Assembly (NCBI RefSeq): GCF_024199795.1
Contig: NZ_JANADK010000001.1
Location: 3,596,001 to 3,660,000, forward strand
Direction: 5' to 3'
Length of the DNA stretch: 64,000 nt
DNA from: Bradyrhizobium sp. CCGB01
GTDB lineage: Bacteria; Pseudomonadota; Alphaproteobacteria; Rhizobiales; Xanthobacteraceae
Below, piece by piece: positions 9,356 to 18,223 of the stretch (positions within the stretch are counted from its first letter, which is position 1; each line of letters begins with the position of its first letter). The position numbers and the translations under genes were made by a program. Below the pieces are notes generated by a model. The model saw nothing but the letters and a program-made list of their open reading frames with translations. It did no database searches and was not told where the DNA came from.

Positions 9356-10879
9356 ATGAACGATCCGATCCTCGAGATGCGTGGGGTCTCGAAATCCTTC
9401 TTCGGCATCAAGGCGCTGCGTTCCGTCGATCTCACCGTCTATGCCGGCGAAATTCATGCCCTGATGGGGGAGAACGGCGCCGGAAAGTCGACGCTGATGA
9501 AGATCCTGTCGGGCGCCTACAGGCCTGATCCCGGCGGCGAAATCCGCATCGATGGAAACCCGGTACGGATCGAAGGTCCGCTCGGCGGCCGCACGGCGGG
9601 CATCTCCATCATCTACCAGGAGCTGTCGCTGGCTCCCAATCTCAGCGTTGCCGAGAATATCTATCTGGGACGGGAGATGTCGCGTGCAGGTTTGCTGGCG
9701 CGCGGCGCCATGCGCGAGGGCGTCGGTCCGATCCTGAAACGGCTGGGCGCAGACTTCCTGCCGTCGACGCTGGTGGCGCATCTCTCCATGGGCCAGCGGC
9801 AGCTGGTCGAGATCGCGCGTGCGCTGCACGCGAGATCAAAAATCCTGATCATGGACGAGCCGACCACCGCGTTGTCGGCCGGCGAGAGCGCGCGGCTGTT
9901 CGCGCTGATCCGCCAGCTCCGCTCGGAGGGGCTCGCCATCATCTACATCTCGCATCGCATGGACGAGGTCTACGCGCTCGGCGACCGCGTCACCGTGCTG
10001 CGCGACGGCCGGCTGGTCGGGTCGCTCGACAAGCAGGACATCCGCGCCGACACCATCGTTCGGCTGATGGTCGGGCGTGACGTCTCCTCGTTCTACAAGA
10101 AGGATCATGATCCGGAAGCGGGGCGGGGGCATCCCGTGCTCGCAGCGATCGACATGGCCGATGGCCAGCGCGTCAAGGGCTGCTCGCTGACCGTGCATGC
10201 GGGCGAGGTGGTCGGCCTTGCCGGCCTGATCGGCGCGGGTCGCACCGAGCTTGCGCATCTCATCATCGGCGCGGCGCCCAGAACCTCCGGCCGTCTCGAG
10301 CTGGAAGGACGCCCGGTCGATATCAGCACGCCGGGTGAGGCGCTCGACGCCGGGATCGCCTATCTGACCGAGGACCGCAAGGCGCTCGGCCTGTTCCTGG
10401 ACATGTCCTGCCAGGACAACATCAACCTCGCGGTGCTCGGCCGCGATGCCCGGATCGGCTACATCCTCGACCGCGACAAGGCCCGCGACCGTGCCAGGAG
10501 GGCGTTCGCGGCGCTCGGCATTCGTGCCGCCAATATCGGCGTCACCGTCGGTGCCCTGTCCGGCGGCAACCAGCAGAAGGTGCTGCTGTCGCGCCTGCTC
10601 GCGACCACGCCAAAGGTCCTGATCCTCGATGAGCCGACGCGTGGCGTGGATGTCGGCGCCAAGTCCGAGATCTATTCGATCATCGACAATCTTGCCAAAT
10701 CCGGCACTGCGATCCTCGTCATCTCGTCCGATCTGCCCGAGATCATCGGCATCTGCGACCGCGTCGTCGTCATGCGGGCAGGGCACATCGCCGGTGAAAT
10801 CGAGCGTGGCGCGACATCGCCCCTGAACCAGGAAGACATCATGGCGCTCGCCACGGGGATGGAGCAACTCGATGCATGA
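9356..10879 (+). CDS. Ribose-type sugar ABC transporter, tandem ATP-binding protein (RbsA-like)
   Basis: 507 residues with two ATPase domains. Domain 1 (about 5-240) has Walker [13 protein letters not shown], signature [15 protein letters not shown], Walker [13 protein letters not shown]. Domain 2 (about 260-500) has the degenerate Walker [13 protein letters not shown], signature [15 protein letters not shown] and Walker [15 protein letters not shown], as usual in RbsA/XylG/MglA. A GGGAGG ribosome site precedes the ATG. Its last 8 bp overlap the permease start at 10872. With the permease and binding protein it forms a complete CUT2 importer, placed after xylulokinase, suggesting a pentose, pentulose or polyol substrate. 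Confidence 0.95.
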   Translation: MNDPILEMRGVSKSFFGIKALRSVDLTVYAGEIHALMGENGAGKSTLMKILSGAYRPDPGGEIRIDGNPVRIEGPLGGRTAGISIIYQELSLAPNLSVAENIYLGREMSRAGLLARGAMREGVGPILKRLGADFLPSTLVAHLSMGQRQLVEIARALHARSKILIMDEPTTALSAGESARLFALIRQLRSEGLAIIYISHRMDEVYALGDRVTVLRDGRLVGSLDKQDIRADTIVRLMVGRDVSSFYKKDHDPEAGRGHPVLAAIDMADGQRVKGCSLTVHAGEVVGLAGLIGAGRTELAHLIIGAAPRTSGRLELEGRPVDISTPGEALDAGIAYLTEDRKALGLFLDMSCQDNINLAVLGRDARIGYILDRDKARDRARRAFAALGIRAANIGVTVGALSGGNQQKVLLSRLLATTPKVLILDEPTRGVDVGAKSEIYSIIDNLAKSGTAILVISSDLPEIIGICDRVVVMRAGHIAGEIERGATSPLNQEDIMALATGMEQLDA

Positions 10880-11909
10880 CGGCCCTCCGAAGGCAGACAC
10901 CGCCGCCGCTGCGAGCCTCGCGGCCGCGCAGGAGACGAAGCGTCAGCGCATAAGGCTTCTGATCCGCGCCGCCGGCATGTTGCCGGTGCTGTTGATCCTG
11001 TGCGGCGGCTTCCATTTTCTGTCGGAGGGCCGCTTCTTCACCGGACAAAATCTCGGCATCGTGTTGCAGCAGGCCGCCGTGAACACCGTGCTCGCTGCAG
11101 GCATGACCTTCGTCATCCTCACCGGCGGCATCGACCTCTCGGTCGGCTCGATCCTGGCGGCCTCCGCGATGGCCGGGTTGACGCTCTCCAAGCTGCCGGA
11201 GCTCGGAATGCTGTGGCTGCCGGCGGCGCTGCTCACGGGTCTCGGCTTCGGCGTCATCAACGGCGCGCTGATTGCGCTCCTCCGCCTGCCGCCCTTCATC
11301 GTCACGCTCGGCTCTCTCACCGCCGTACGCGGCCTGGCGCGACTGCTCGGGGCCGACACCACCGTCTTCAATCCTTCCATTCCCTATGCCTTCATCGGCA
11401 ACGGTTCGCTGACGCTCATTCCAGGCGTGGCGTCGATTCCATGGCTCTCCGTGATCGCCTTGCTCGTCATCCTCGTCTCGTGGCTGGTGCTGCGCCGGAC
11501 CGTACTCGGCGTGCACATCTATGCGGTGGGCGGCAATGAAAGCGCGGCACGGCTTGCCGGCATCAAGGTCTGGGCCGTGCTGATCTTCGTCTACGGTGTT
11601 TCAGGGCTTTTCGCCGGGCTCGGCGGCGCTATGCAGGCGGCGCGACTCTATGCGGCCAACGGCCTCCAGCTCGGCCAGTCCTATGAACTCGATGCGATCA
11701 CCGCCGTGATCCTGGGCGGCACCTCGTTCGTCGGCGGCATCGGCTCGATCTGGGGTACGCTGGTCGGCGCCTTGATCATCGCCGTTTTGTCGAACGGCCT
11801 GATCCTCGTCGGCGTCTCGGACATCTGGCAATATGTGATCAAGGGCCTGGTGATCATCGGCGCCGTGGCGCTGGATCGCTACCGGCTGCAAGGCTCCGCC
11901 AGAACTTGA
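10872..11909 (+). CDS. Ribose-type sugar ABC transporter permease (RbsC-like)
   Basis: 345 residues, with a hydrophilic N-terminal tail of about 35 residues followed by eight to ten hydrophobic segments. The CUT2 permease signature is [20 protein letters not shown] around residues 80-100, with [13 protein letters not shown] in the cytoplasmic loop that contacts the ATPase. The start overlaps the ATPase gene by 8 bp. The last codons carry the first copy of a short tandem repeat (see 11892-11940). Forms the membrane channel of the importer encoded at 9356-12960. Confidence 0.94.
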   Translation: MHDGPPKADTAAAASLAAAQETKRQRIRLLIRAAGMLPVLLILCGGFHFLSEGRFFTGQNLGIVLQQAAVNTVLAAGMTFVILTGGIDLSVGSILAASAMAGLTLSKLPELGMLWLPAALLTGLGFGVINGALIALLRLPPFIVTLGSLTAVRGLARLLGADTTVFNPSIPYAFIGNGSLTLIPGVASIPWLSVIALLVILVSWLVLRRTVLGVHIYAVGGNESAARLAGIKVWAVLIFVYGVSGLFAGLGGAMQAARLYAANGLQLGQSYELDAITAVILGGTSFVGGIGSIWGTLVGALIIAVLSNGLILVGVSDIWQYVIKGLVIIGAVALDRYRLQGSART

Positions 11910-11940
11910 AGGGCTCCGCCAGAACCTGTGAGGTTCGGCG
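11892..11940 (+). repeat. Short tandem repeat followed by a hairpin at the permease 3' end
   Basis: GGCTCCGCCAGAAC occurs at 11892-11905 and again at 11912-11925, a 20-bp period that straddles the permease stop codon. The second copy forms the left arm of a hairpin: CGCC, one bulged A, GAACCT, loop GTG, AGGTTC, GGCG (11917-11940). It is followed at 11941-11950 by the palindrome CGTAGCTACG. No T tract follows, so this looks more like an mRNA-processing or stability hairpin between permease and binding protein than an intrinsic terminator. Confidence 0.55.
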
Positions 11941-12012
11941 CGTAGCTACGAGATTCCGCTGCGGCAACTGGTCTGCCGTGCCGGGGATGAAGACAGACCA
12001 GGGAGGAAGCCA

Positions 12013-12960
12013 ATGTTGAAGACGATCACGCTTGCCGGCGCCGCGACGGCGCTTGCCCTAAGCACCGCGCCGTCCTTCGCCAAGGAGCTCAAGTCGATCG
12101 GTGTCTCGCTCGGCTCGATGGGCAACCCGTTCTTCGTCGCGCTGTCGAAGGGCGCCGAGTTCGAGGCCAGGAAGACCAATCCCAATGTGAAGATCACGAC
12201 GGTCGGCTTCGAATACGACCTCGGCAAGCAGGTCACCCAGATCGACAACTTCATTGCCGCCGGCGTCGACCTGATCCTGTTGAATCCCGGCGATCCCAAG
12301 GCGATCGGGCCGGCGATCAAGAAGGCGCAGGCGGCGGGCATCGTGGTCGTCGCGGTCGACACCGCGGCCGAAGGCGCCGATGCCACCGTGACCACGAACA
12401 ACGTGCAGGCCGGCGAGATTTCATGCCAGTACATCGTCGACAAATTGGGGGGCAAGGGCGACGTCGTCATCGAGAACGGGCCGCAGGTCTCGGCCGTGAT
12501 CGACCGCGTCGTCGGCTGCAAGAACGTCTTCTCGAAGAATCCCGGCATCAAGGTGTTGTCGAGCGACCAGGACGGCAAAGGCTCGCGTGAAGGCGGTCTC
12601 ACGGTTGCGCAGGGCTATCTGACCCGCTTTCCCAAGATCGACGCCATCTTCGCCATCAACGATCCGCAGGCGATCGGCACCGATCTTGCGGCGCGCCAGC
12701 AAAGCCGCAGCGGCATTGTCATCACCGCGGTCGATGGCGCGCCCGACATCGAGGCCGCGCTCAAGGATCCCTCGGCGGCGCAGATCCAGGCTTCCGCTTC
12801 GCAGGACCCGTTCTTCATGGCGCGGCGCGCGGTGCAGGTGGGCGTCGGCATTCTCAATGGCCAGAAGCCGGCCTCGACCGTCGAGCTCCTGCCGTCGAAG
12901 CTCGTGACCAGAGACAACGTCGCCGAGTACAAGGGCTGGACCTCGGATCGTTCTCAATAG
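12013..12960 (+). CDS. Ribose-type sugar ABC transporter periplasmic binding protein (RbsB-like)
   Basis: 315 residues. A Sec signal peptide is visible: Lys3, a hydrophobic core TITLAGAATALALS, and a likely cleavage after SFA at about residue 23. The mature part has the type-I periplasmic-binding fold: IGVSLGSMGNPFFVALSKGAE at the start, GVDLILLNPGDPKAIGPAIKKA, VVVAVDTAAEGADATVTTNN, IFAINDPQAIGTDLAA and ITAVDGAPDIEAAL. A strong ribosome site (AGGGAGGAAG, just upstream of 12013) suits a highly translated binding protein. It completes the importer; substrate not determinable. Confidence 0.94.
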   Translation: MLKTITLAGAATALALSTAPSFAKELKSIGVSLGSMGNPFFVALSKGAEFEARKTNPNVKITTVGFEYDLGKQVTQIDNFIAAGVDLILLNPGDPKAIGPAIKKAQAAGIVVVAVDTAAEGADATVTTNNVQAGEISCQYIVDKLGGKGDVVIENGPQVSAVIDRVVGCKNVFSKNPGIKVLSSDQDGKGSREGGLTVAQGYLTRFPKIDAIFAINDPQAIGTDLAARQQSRSGIVITAVDGAPDIEAALKDPSAAQIQASASQDPFFMARRAVQVGVGILNGQKPASTVELLPSKLVTRDNVAEYKGWTSDRSQ

Positions 12961-13002
12961 AACGCTGCCCCCCCTGCGGGGGAGCTCGAATTACGAGATG
13001 AC

Positions 13003-13028
13003 GGGCGGCGTTGTGATCCACGCCGCCC
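13003..13028 (+). terminator. Candidate stem-loop terminator after the binding-protein gene
   Basis: GGGCGGCG (13003-13010), a 10-nt loop, and CGCCGCCC (13021-13028) form a perfect 8-bp GC stem 42 bp after the binding-protein stop. A weaker CCCCC-TGC-GGGGG stem lies at 12970-12982, and the right arm can alternatively pair with GGCGGC at 13031-13036. No uridine tract follows. It probably ends or attenuates the sugar-transporter transcript before the MarR gene, but this rests on structure alone. Confidence 0.4.
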
Positions 13029-13089
13029 CGGGCGGCCCCTTGTGCTAGCTTTGCATGATCTCGATCGGGTCGATTCGGAAACAGATCTC

Positions 13090-13557
13090 GTGAAAGCCAG
13101 GACATCCGGCACCGCATGGCGGCATGCCAATATCGGTCGCCTGCTCAACAACGCGGTGCGGCGCTTCGAAGGCCGTGTGCTCGAGCTGATGAGCGAGAAG
13201 GGGCACGACGAGACGCGGATCGCGCATGTCGGCCTCACGCGCAATCTCGACGTGGAGGGGACCAGGCTGACGGAGCTCGCCCGCCGCGCGTCCATGAGCA
13301 AGCAGGCGATGGGCGAGCTGGTCGATCAATGCGCCGAGCTCGGCCTCGTCGATCGCATCGCCGATCCGACCGACCGGCGCGCCCGCATCGTCATGTTCAC
13401 GCCGGCCGGGCGCAAATGGCTCGATGCGTTCCGCGATGCGGTCGACGTCGCCGAGCAGGAGATGCGCGCCGAGCTCGGCAAGGCCGCGATGGATGCGATC
13501 CTGAAGGGATTGGCCGTCTACGGCGCGAAGTTCGATACGCTCGACGAGGACAATTAG
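13090..13557 (+). CDS. MarR-family transcriptional regulator
   Basis: 155 residues from GTG 13090 (then KARTSGTAWRHANIG); the same frame is open from GTG 13042, so the start is uncertain by 16 codons. The winged helix is LTELARRASMSKQAMGELVDQ, with wing LVDRIADPTDRRARIVMFTPAG (DRR motif) typical of MarR. It directly precedes, on the same strand, the monooxygenase-to-decarboxylase operon, with a 14-bp palindrome on the predicted -35 box of that operon. It is therefore the likely repressor, released by an aromatic ligand. Confidence 0.88.
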   Translation: MKARTSGTAWRHANIGRLLNNAVRRFEGRVLELMSEKGHDETRIAHVGLTRNLDVEGTRLTELARRASMSKQAMGELVDQCAELGLVDRIADPTDRRARIVMFTPAGRKWLDAFRDAVDVAEQEMRAELGKAAMDAILKGLAVYGAKFDTLDEDN

Positions 13558-13566
13558 TCAGGCTAC

Positions 13567-13595
13567 TTGACGATATCGTCAGGCTACCTTACCAT
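13567..13595 (+). promoter_or_regulatory. Predicted promoter with overlapping palindromic MarR operator
   Basis: TTGACG (13567-13572), 17 bp, then TACCAT (13590-13595) resembles a sigma-70-type promoter. The perfect 14-bp palindrome TGACGATATCGTCA (13568-13581) covers the -35 box, and the direct repeat GTCAGGCTAC (13557-13566 and 13578-13587) flanks it. This is where a MarR dimer would be expected to block polymerase. Transcription would begin near 13602, which makes the ATG at 13604 nearly leaderless and favours the TTG start at 13625 for the next gene. Confidence 0.6.
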
Positions 13596-13624
13596 GCAGG
13601 ATAATGCTGGTAGGGAGAAGCGTC

Positions 13625-15313
13625 TTGGAGACACGACTGACGGCCTCGGTGCTCATCGTGGGCGGGGGGCCATGCGGGCTGATGCTGGCCAACGAGCTCG
13701 GCCGCCGCGGCGTACCCGCGGTGCTGGTCGACGAAAAGCCGGGCACCGCATTCAATCCGCAAGCCAATGCGACGCAGGCGCGCTCGATGGAGCACTATCG
13801 GCGGCTGGGATTCGCGGACGAGATCAGACGCGAGGGTTTGCCTGCCGATTATCCGACCGACGTCGCATATTTCACCCGCTATGCCGGCTACGAGCTGGCG
13901 CGGTTTCAGCTGCCGTCGTCGTCGCGTGCGGGCGAGCTTGTCAGGGGCATGTCCGGCTCCTGGAGCGCGGCCGAGCTACCGCATCGGGTCTCGCAGAAAT
14001 ATGTTGAGGCTGTGCTGCGCCGTCATGCCGAACGGCTTCCCGGAATTCAGCTCAACTATGGTCACAGGCTGGTCCGTTACGTCGAAAGCGATGACGGCGT
14101 CGTCGGCGAAATCGAATGTCTCGACAATGGTCGCCGCTTTGAGGTTCGCGCCGACCTTCTCGTCGGCGCCGACGGGCCGCGCTCGATGGTCCGGCAGTCG
14201 CTCGGGATCGTCTACGGCGGCGAGACCGGAGCGCAACGCGACTTCATGGGCGGCCGCATGCTGGCGGTGTATCTCCGTTCGCCCGGCTTCTACGCGAGCA
14301 TCCCGCATGCCAAGGCGTGGATGTACAATTGCTTCAACGGCGACCGCCGCGCCTTCATGGCATCCGTGAACGGGCGCGACGAATTCGCGTTCCACACGCA
14401 ACTCCGGCCGGGCGAAGACGAGAATGCGATCACGATCAGCGCGGCCAAGGCCGCGTTCCAGCGTGCCTGCGGCGCGCCGATCGCGTGCGAGGTGCTGTCG
14501 TTCCTGACCTGGACCGCCGGTCACGCGCTGGTTGCGAATGGGATGCAAAGGGGCAGGGTGTTCCTCGGCGGCGATGCGGCGCATCTGTTCACGCCGACCG
14601 GCGGGCTCGGCTACAACACCGCGATCGAGGATGCGGTCAATCTCGGCTGGAAGCTCGCAAGCGTCGTCAAGGGCGCGAGCCCGGCTCGGCTGCTCGACAG
14701 CTACGAGGTCGAGCGGCGTCCGGTAGCGCTCCGCAACACCGACTATGCGCGGCGCTTCGCCGACTCCCTTGGTCTCTTCGCGCCCGCGCCGGAGATCGAG
14801 GACGCAACGGACGCAGGCAGCGAGGCGCGGCGGGCTGCGGGCGCCTATCTCGAACAGCACGCGCGTGCCGAATTCAACATCCCCGGCGTCACCTTCGGCG
14901 GACGTTACGACGGCTCGCCGATCATCGTCTCCGACGGCAGCCAGCCGCCGCCCGATGCCGCGAACGTCTATGTGCCGAGCGCCTGTCCCGGCGGTCGCGC
15001 ACCGCACGCGTGGCTGGAAGACGGCGCGTCCTTGTACGACCTGTTCGGGTTCGAGTGGACTCTGCTCCAGTTCGGCGAGGTCGCGTCGGCTCACGCCGCG
15101 GTCGCTGATGCCGTTCGCATGTTCGGGGTCGAATTGAAACTCGTCACCCTGCCAAAATCCTTGCGCGATCTCTATGAGGCGGACCTCGCCTTGATACGTC
15201 CCGACCAGATCGTGGCCTGGCGCGGCAGCGCATCACAGGCCGGAACGATCGGGCGCGTCCTGGCCCGCGCGCTTGGGCACGGCGCGAGCGACGGCGCGCG
15301 GCTGGCAAGCTGA
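13625..15313 (+). CDS. FAD-dependent aromatic monooxygenase (PheA/TfdB/MhpA family)
   Basis: Reading from TTG 13625 gives 562 residues. The ATG at 13604 is also in frame, but AGGGAG at 13612-13617 is spaced correctly for the TTG. FAD motifs: GGGPCGLMLANELGRRG at the N-terminus, LLVGADGPRSMVR (DG motif) and FLGGDAAHLFTPTGGLGYN (GD motif). A C-terminal thioredoxin-like extension (about residues 420-560) is typical of phenol and 3-(3-hydroxyphenyl)propionate hydroxylases. It would hydroxylate a phenolic ring with NAD(P)H and oxygen. First gene of an operon with transporter, aldehyde dehydrogenase and benzoylformate decarboxylase. Confidence 0.9.
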   Translation: METRLTASVLIVGGGPCGLMLANELGRRGVPAVLVDEKPGTAFNPQANATQARSMEHYRRLGFADEIRREGLPADYPTDVAYFTRYAGYELARFQLPSSSRAGELVRGMSGSWSAAELPHRVSQKYVEAVLRRHAERLPGIQLNYGHRLVRYVESDDGVVGEIECLDNGRRFEVRADLLVGADGPRSMVRQSLGIVYGGETGAQRDFMGGRMLAVYLRSPGFYASIPHAKAWMYNCFNGDRRAFMASVNGRDEFAFHTQLRPGEDENAITISAAKAAFQRACGAPIACEVLSFLTWTAGHALVANGMQRGRVFLGGDAAHLFTPTGGLGYNTAIEDAVNLGWKLASVVKGASPARLLDSYEVERRPVALRNTDYARRFADSLGLFAPAPEIEDATDAGSEARRAAGAYLEQHARAEFNIPGVTFGGRYDGSPIIVSDGSQPPPDAANVYVPSACPGGRAPHAWLEDGASLYDLFGFEWTLLQFGEVASAHAAVADAVRMFGVELKLVTLPKSLRDLYEADLALIRPDQIVAWRGSASQAGTIGRVLARALGHGASDGARLAS

Positions 15314-15372
15314 TCGATTTCCCGCCGCCTTTGGCGCGGGGCGGCCAATCACAACAAGACGACAATGACACC

Positions 15373-15380
15373 GGAGGAGG
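15373..15380 (+). promoter_or_regulatory. Strong ribosome-binding site deciding the MFS start
   Basis: GGAGGAGG lies 4 bp before GTG 15385. The upstream in-frame ATG at 15331 would place this site inside the coding sequence and add 18 polar residues (MARGGQSQQDDNDTGGGN) not expected in the family. GTG is therefore chosen. Confidence 0.75.
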
Positions 15381-15384
15381 AAAC

Positions 15385-16710
15385 GTGACGACGAGAACAC
15401 TGGAGGACTACGACGATCATGCCGCCATCGCCGCCACTGCCGAGCAGACCGCGAGCAGCCGCCGGCGCATCCTGATCGCCGGCACCATCGGCACCGCGAT
15501 CGAATGGTACGACTTCTTCATCTACGGCCTGATCGCGCCGCTGGTGTTCGATCAGCTGTTCTTTCCGAAGTTCGACCAGCTCACGGCGACCATTGCGGTG
15601 TTCGCGACGTTCGCGGTCGGATTTCTGGCGCGTCCGCTCGGTGGGCTCGTGTTCGGTCATTTCGGCGACCGCCTCGGCCGTAAATCCGTCCTCCTGTGCA
15701 CGCTGCTGATGATGGGCCTTGCGACCATGTCGATCGGCCTGTTGCCGACCTATGCCAGTGCGGGCGTGGCCGCGACCATCGCGCTCGTCGTGCTGCGCTT
15801 CCTGCAGGGCTTTGCGCTCGGCGGCGAATCGACCGCGGCGATCCTCATGGCGATCGAGACGGCGCCCGGCCACCGGCGCGGCTTCTCGGCCGCCGTGATC
15901 CAGGCCGCAGGGCCCGTCGGCGTCGTGCTTGCATCGTTTGCGGCGCTGGCGATCTCGCGGCTGCCGGAGGCGGACCTGCTGTCATGGGGCTGGCGCGTTC
16001 CGTTCCTGATCAGCGCCGTGCTGGTCGCGCTCGGCGTCTACATGCGCCTGCGTATCGAGGAGAGCGCAACATTCCGCGAGGCGGAGGTGACTGATGCCGC
16101 GCCGGCGGTCGAAGCCGTGAGGGAGCACTGGCGGCCGATCCTCATCGTCTTCTTCGCCGAGATGGCGCAGACATCCTATTTCTATCTGACGGCCATCTTC
16201 ACCATCTCCTTTGCGACGCGCCAGCTCGGCGTCCAGAAGGACGTCATCACGCAGGCCGTGCTGTTCGCCAACCTCGTCGGCCTCGTTGCCATGCCGCTAA
16301 TCGGCGCCTGGTCCGACCGGATCGGACGCAAGCGCCTGTTTCTGGCCGGCGTCGTGCTCGCAGCCATCTCGATGTTCGCGTTCTACGGTGTGGTCGCGAC
16401 CCGCGACACCTTGCTGGTGACGGGCGCGGTGATCCTCGCCGCGGGGGTGATCCATCCCCTGATGTTCGGCAGCGAAGGCAGCTATTTCCCGGAGCTGTTT
16501 CCGACCCGCATTCGCTTCACCGGCGTCTCGATTGGAAAGCAGCTCGGCACGGTGCTCGGCGGCGGCATCGCGCCGCTCGTCGCCACCAGCCTGTTTGCGC
16601 AGACGGGATCCACCTACGCGATCACAGGATACTACGTCGTGCTCGCACTCGCGGCGATGATCGCGCTCGGCTTCGCGCGTGAAACCAGCAAATCGCGCCT
16701 GCTCGGCTGA
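15385..16710 (+). CDS. MFS transporter, metabolite:H+ symporter (MHS) family
   Basis: 441 residues from GTG 15385. Twelve hydrophobic segments are visible. Family marks: GTAIEWYDFFIYG in the first membrane segment, HFGDRLGRKSVLL between segments 2 and 3, RFLQGFALGGEST, and AWSDRIGRKRLFL in the second half. MHS proteins import organic acids (shikimate, 2-oxoglutarate, aromatic acids) with protons across the inner membrane. Its position between an aromatic monooxygenase and an aldehyde dehydrogenase suggests uptake of benzoylformate, mandelate or a related aromatic acid; this is context inference. Confidence 0.92.
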   Translation: MTTRTLEDYDDHAAIAATAEQTASSRRRILIAGTIGTAIEWYDFFIYGLIAPLVFDQLFFPKFDQLTATIAVFATFAVGFLARPLGGLVFGHFGDRLGRKSVLLCTLLMMGLATMSIGLLPTYASAGVAATIALVVLRFLQGFALGGESTAAILMAIETAPGHRRGFSAAVIQAAGPVGVVLASFAALAISRLPEADLLSWGWRVPFLISAVLVALGVYMRLRIEESATFREAEVTDAAPAVEAVREHWRPILIVFFAEMAQTSYFYLTAIFTISFATRQLGVQKDVITQAVLFANLVGLVAMPLIGAWSDRIGRKRLFLAGVVLAAISMFAFYGVVATRDTLLVTGAVILAAGVIHPLMFGSEGSYFPELFPTRIRFTGVSIGKQLGTVLGGGIAPLVATSLFAQTGSTYAITGYYVVLALAAMIALGFARETSKSRLLG

Positions 16711-16738
16711 GCTTGGCCGCAACATCAGGGAGAGTCTC

Positions 16739-18187
16739 ATGGACGTCGGTCTTCTCATCAACGGGCAGGATCAGGCCGCTTCGACCGGCCAGGTGTTCGA
16801 GCGGCGCAATCCGCTGTCGCAGGAGGTCGCGAGCCGCGCAGCCGCCGCGACGGTCTCCGACGCCGACGCCGCGGTGGCGGCGGCGTCCGCCGCGCTTGCC
16901 GGATGGTCGGGGCTCGGCCCGAATGCGAGGCGCGCTTTGCTCCTGAAGGCCGCCGATGCGCTCGACGCCAAGCGCGATGCCTTCATCAGGATCATGATGG
17001 CCGAGATCGGCACCACAGAGGTCTGGTCGGCCTTCAACGTCAAGCTCGCGGCCGGCATGCTGCGCGAGGCGGCATCGCTGACGACGCAGGTCGCGGGCGA
17101 GGTGATCCCGTCAGACAAGCCGGGATGCATCGCCATGTCGGTCCGCCAACCGGCCGGCGTGTGCCTCGGAATCGCGCCGTGGAACGCGCCGATCATTCTC
17201 GGCGTCCGCGCGGTGGCGACGCCGCTTGCCTGCGGCAACACGGTGGTGCTGAAGGCATCGGAGATCTGCCCGGGAACGCACCGGCTGATCGGAGAGGTGT
17301 TCAAGGACGCAGGCTTTCCGCCCGGCGTCGTGAACGTCGTGACCAATGCGCCGACCGATGCGCCCGCTTTGGTTGAGCGTCTCATCGCCCACCCCGCCGT
17401 GCGGCGGATCAATTTCACCGGCTCGACCCGCGTCGGCCGCGTCATTGCCGAGCTCGCCGGACGCCATCTCAAGCCGGTGCTGCTTGAGCTTGGCGGAAAG
17501 GCGCCGCTGGTCGTGCTCGACGATGCCGACCTCGACGCCGCGGTCGCGGCCGTGGCGTTCGGCGCCTTCATCAACCAGGGCCAGGTCTGCATGTCGACCG
17601 AGCGGGTGATCGTCGACGAGGCGGTGGCCGCGTCCTTTGTCGAGAAGCTTGCGAAGAAGGCGGGCGCGCTTCCGGCCGGCGATCCGCGCTCCGGCCCGGT
17701 GGTCGTCGGCTCGATGATCGACGAGGCGCCGGCGAAGCATGTCGTCGCGTTGATCGACGACGCTGTCGGTAAGGGCGCCGTCAAGCTCGCAGGCGGCGAG
17801 CGTGCCGGCACGGTCGTCCCGGCAACCGTGCTCGACCGCGTTGTATCAGGCATGCGCATCTACACCGAGGAGAGCTTTGGTCCTGTTGTTTCGGTGATCC
17901 GCGCCCGCGGCGTGGACGACGCGGTCCGGCTCGCCAACGACACCGAGTACGGCCTCTCGGCCGCCGTGTTCGGCCGCGACGTCGCGCGTGCGCTGACGGT
18001 GGCGCAGCGTATCGAAAGCGGCATCTGCCACGTCAACGGCCCGACCGTGCATGACGAGGCGCAGATGCCGTTCGGCGGCGTGAAGGGATCGGGCTACGGC
18101 CGCTTCGGTGGTCAGGCCGGGATCGCCGAGTTCACCGATCTGCGCTGGATCACCATCGAGACGCAGCCTCAGCACTATCCCTTCTGA
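16739..18187 (+). CDS. NAD(P)-dependent aldehyde dehydrogenase (benzaldehyde/vanillin/salicylaldehyde type)
   Basis: 482 residues from ATG 16739, preceded by AGGGAGAG; a 20-codon upstream extension overlaps the transporter and is rejected. Catalytic features: general-base Glu in LELGGKAPLVVLDDAD (about residue 255), nucleophile Cys in NQGQVCMSTERV (about 285), and TEESFGPVVSV. The ending HVNGPTVHDEAQMPFGGVKGSG is characteristic of the salicylaldehyde/vanillin dehydrogenase branch. It would oxidise the benzaldehyde made by the downstream benzoylformate decarboxylase to benzoate. A 28-bp gap from the transporter and 36 bp to the decarboxylase indicate one operon. Confidence 0.93.
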   Translation: MDVGLLINGQDQAASTGQVFERRNPLSQEVASRAAAATVSDADAAVAAASAALAGWSGLGPNARRALLLKAADALDAKRDAFIRIMMAEIGTTEVWSAFNVKLAAGMLREAASLTTQVAGEVIPSDKPGCIAMSVRQPAGVCLGIAPWNAPIILGVRAVATPLACGNTVVLKASEICPGTHRLIGEVFKDAGFPPGVVNVVTNAPTDAPALVERLIAHPAVRRINFTGSTRVGRVIAELAGRHLKPVLLELGGKAPLVVLDDADLDAAVAAVAFGAFINQGQVCMSTERVIVDEAVAASFVEKLAKKAGALPAGDPRSGPVVVGSMIDEAPAKHVVALIDDAVGKGAVKLAGGERAGTVVPATVLDRVVSGMRIYTEESFGPVVSVIRARGVDDAVRLANDTEYGLSAAVFGRDVARALTVAQRIESGICHVNGPTVHDEAQMPFGGVKGSGYGRFGGQAGIAEFTDLRWITIETQPQHYPF

Positions 18188-18223
18188 TTGCGCTCGAAGC
18201 GAAGCATTCAAGGACAGCGGCCA

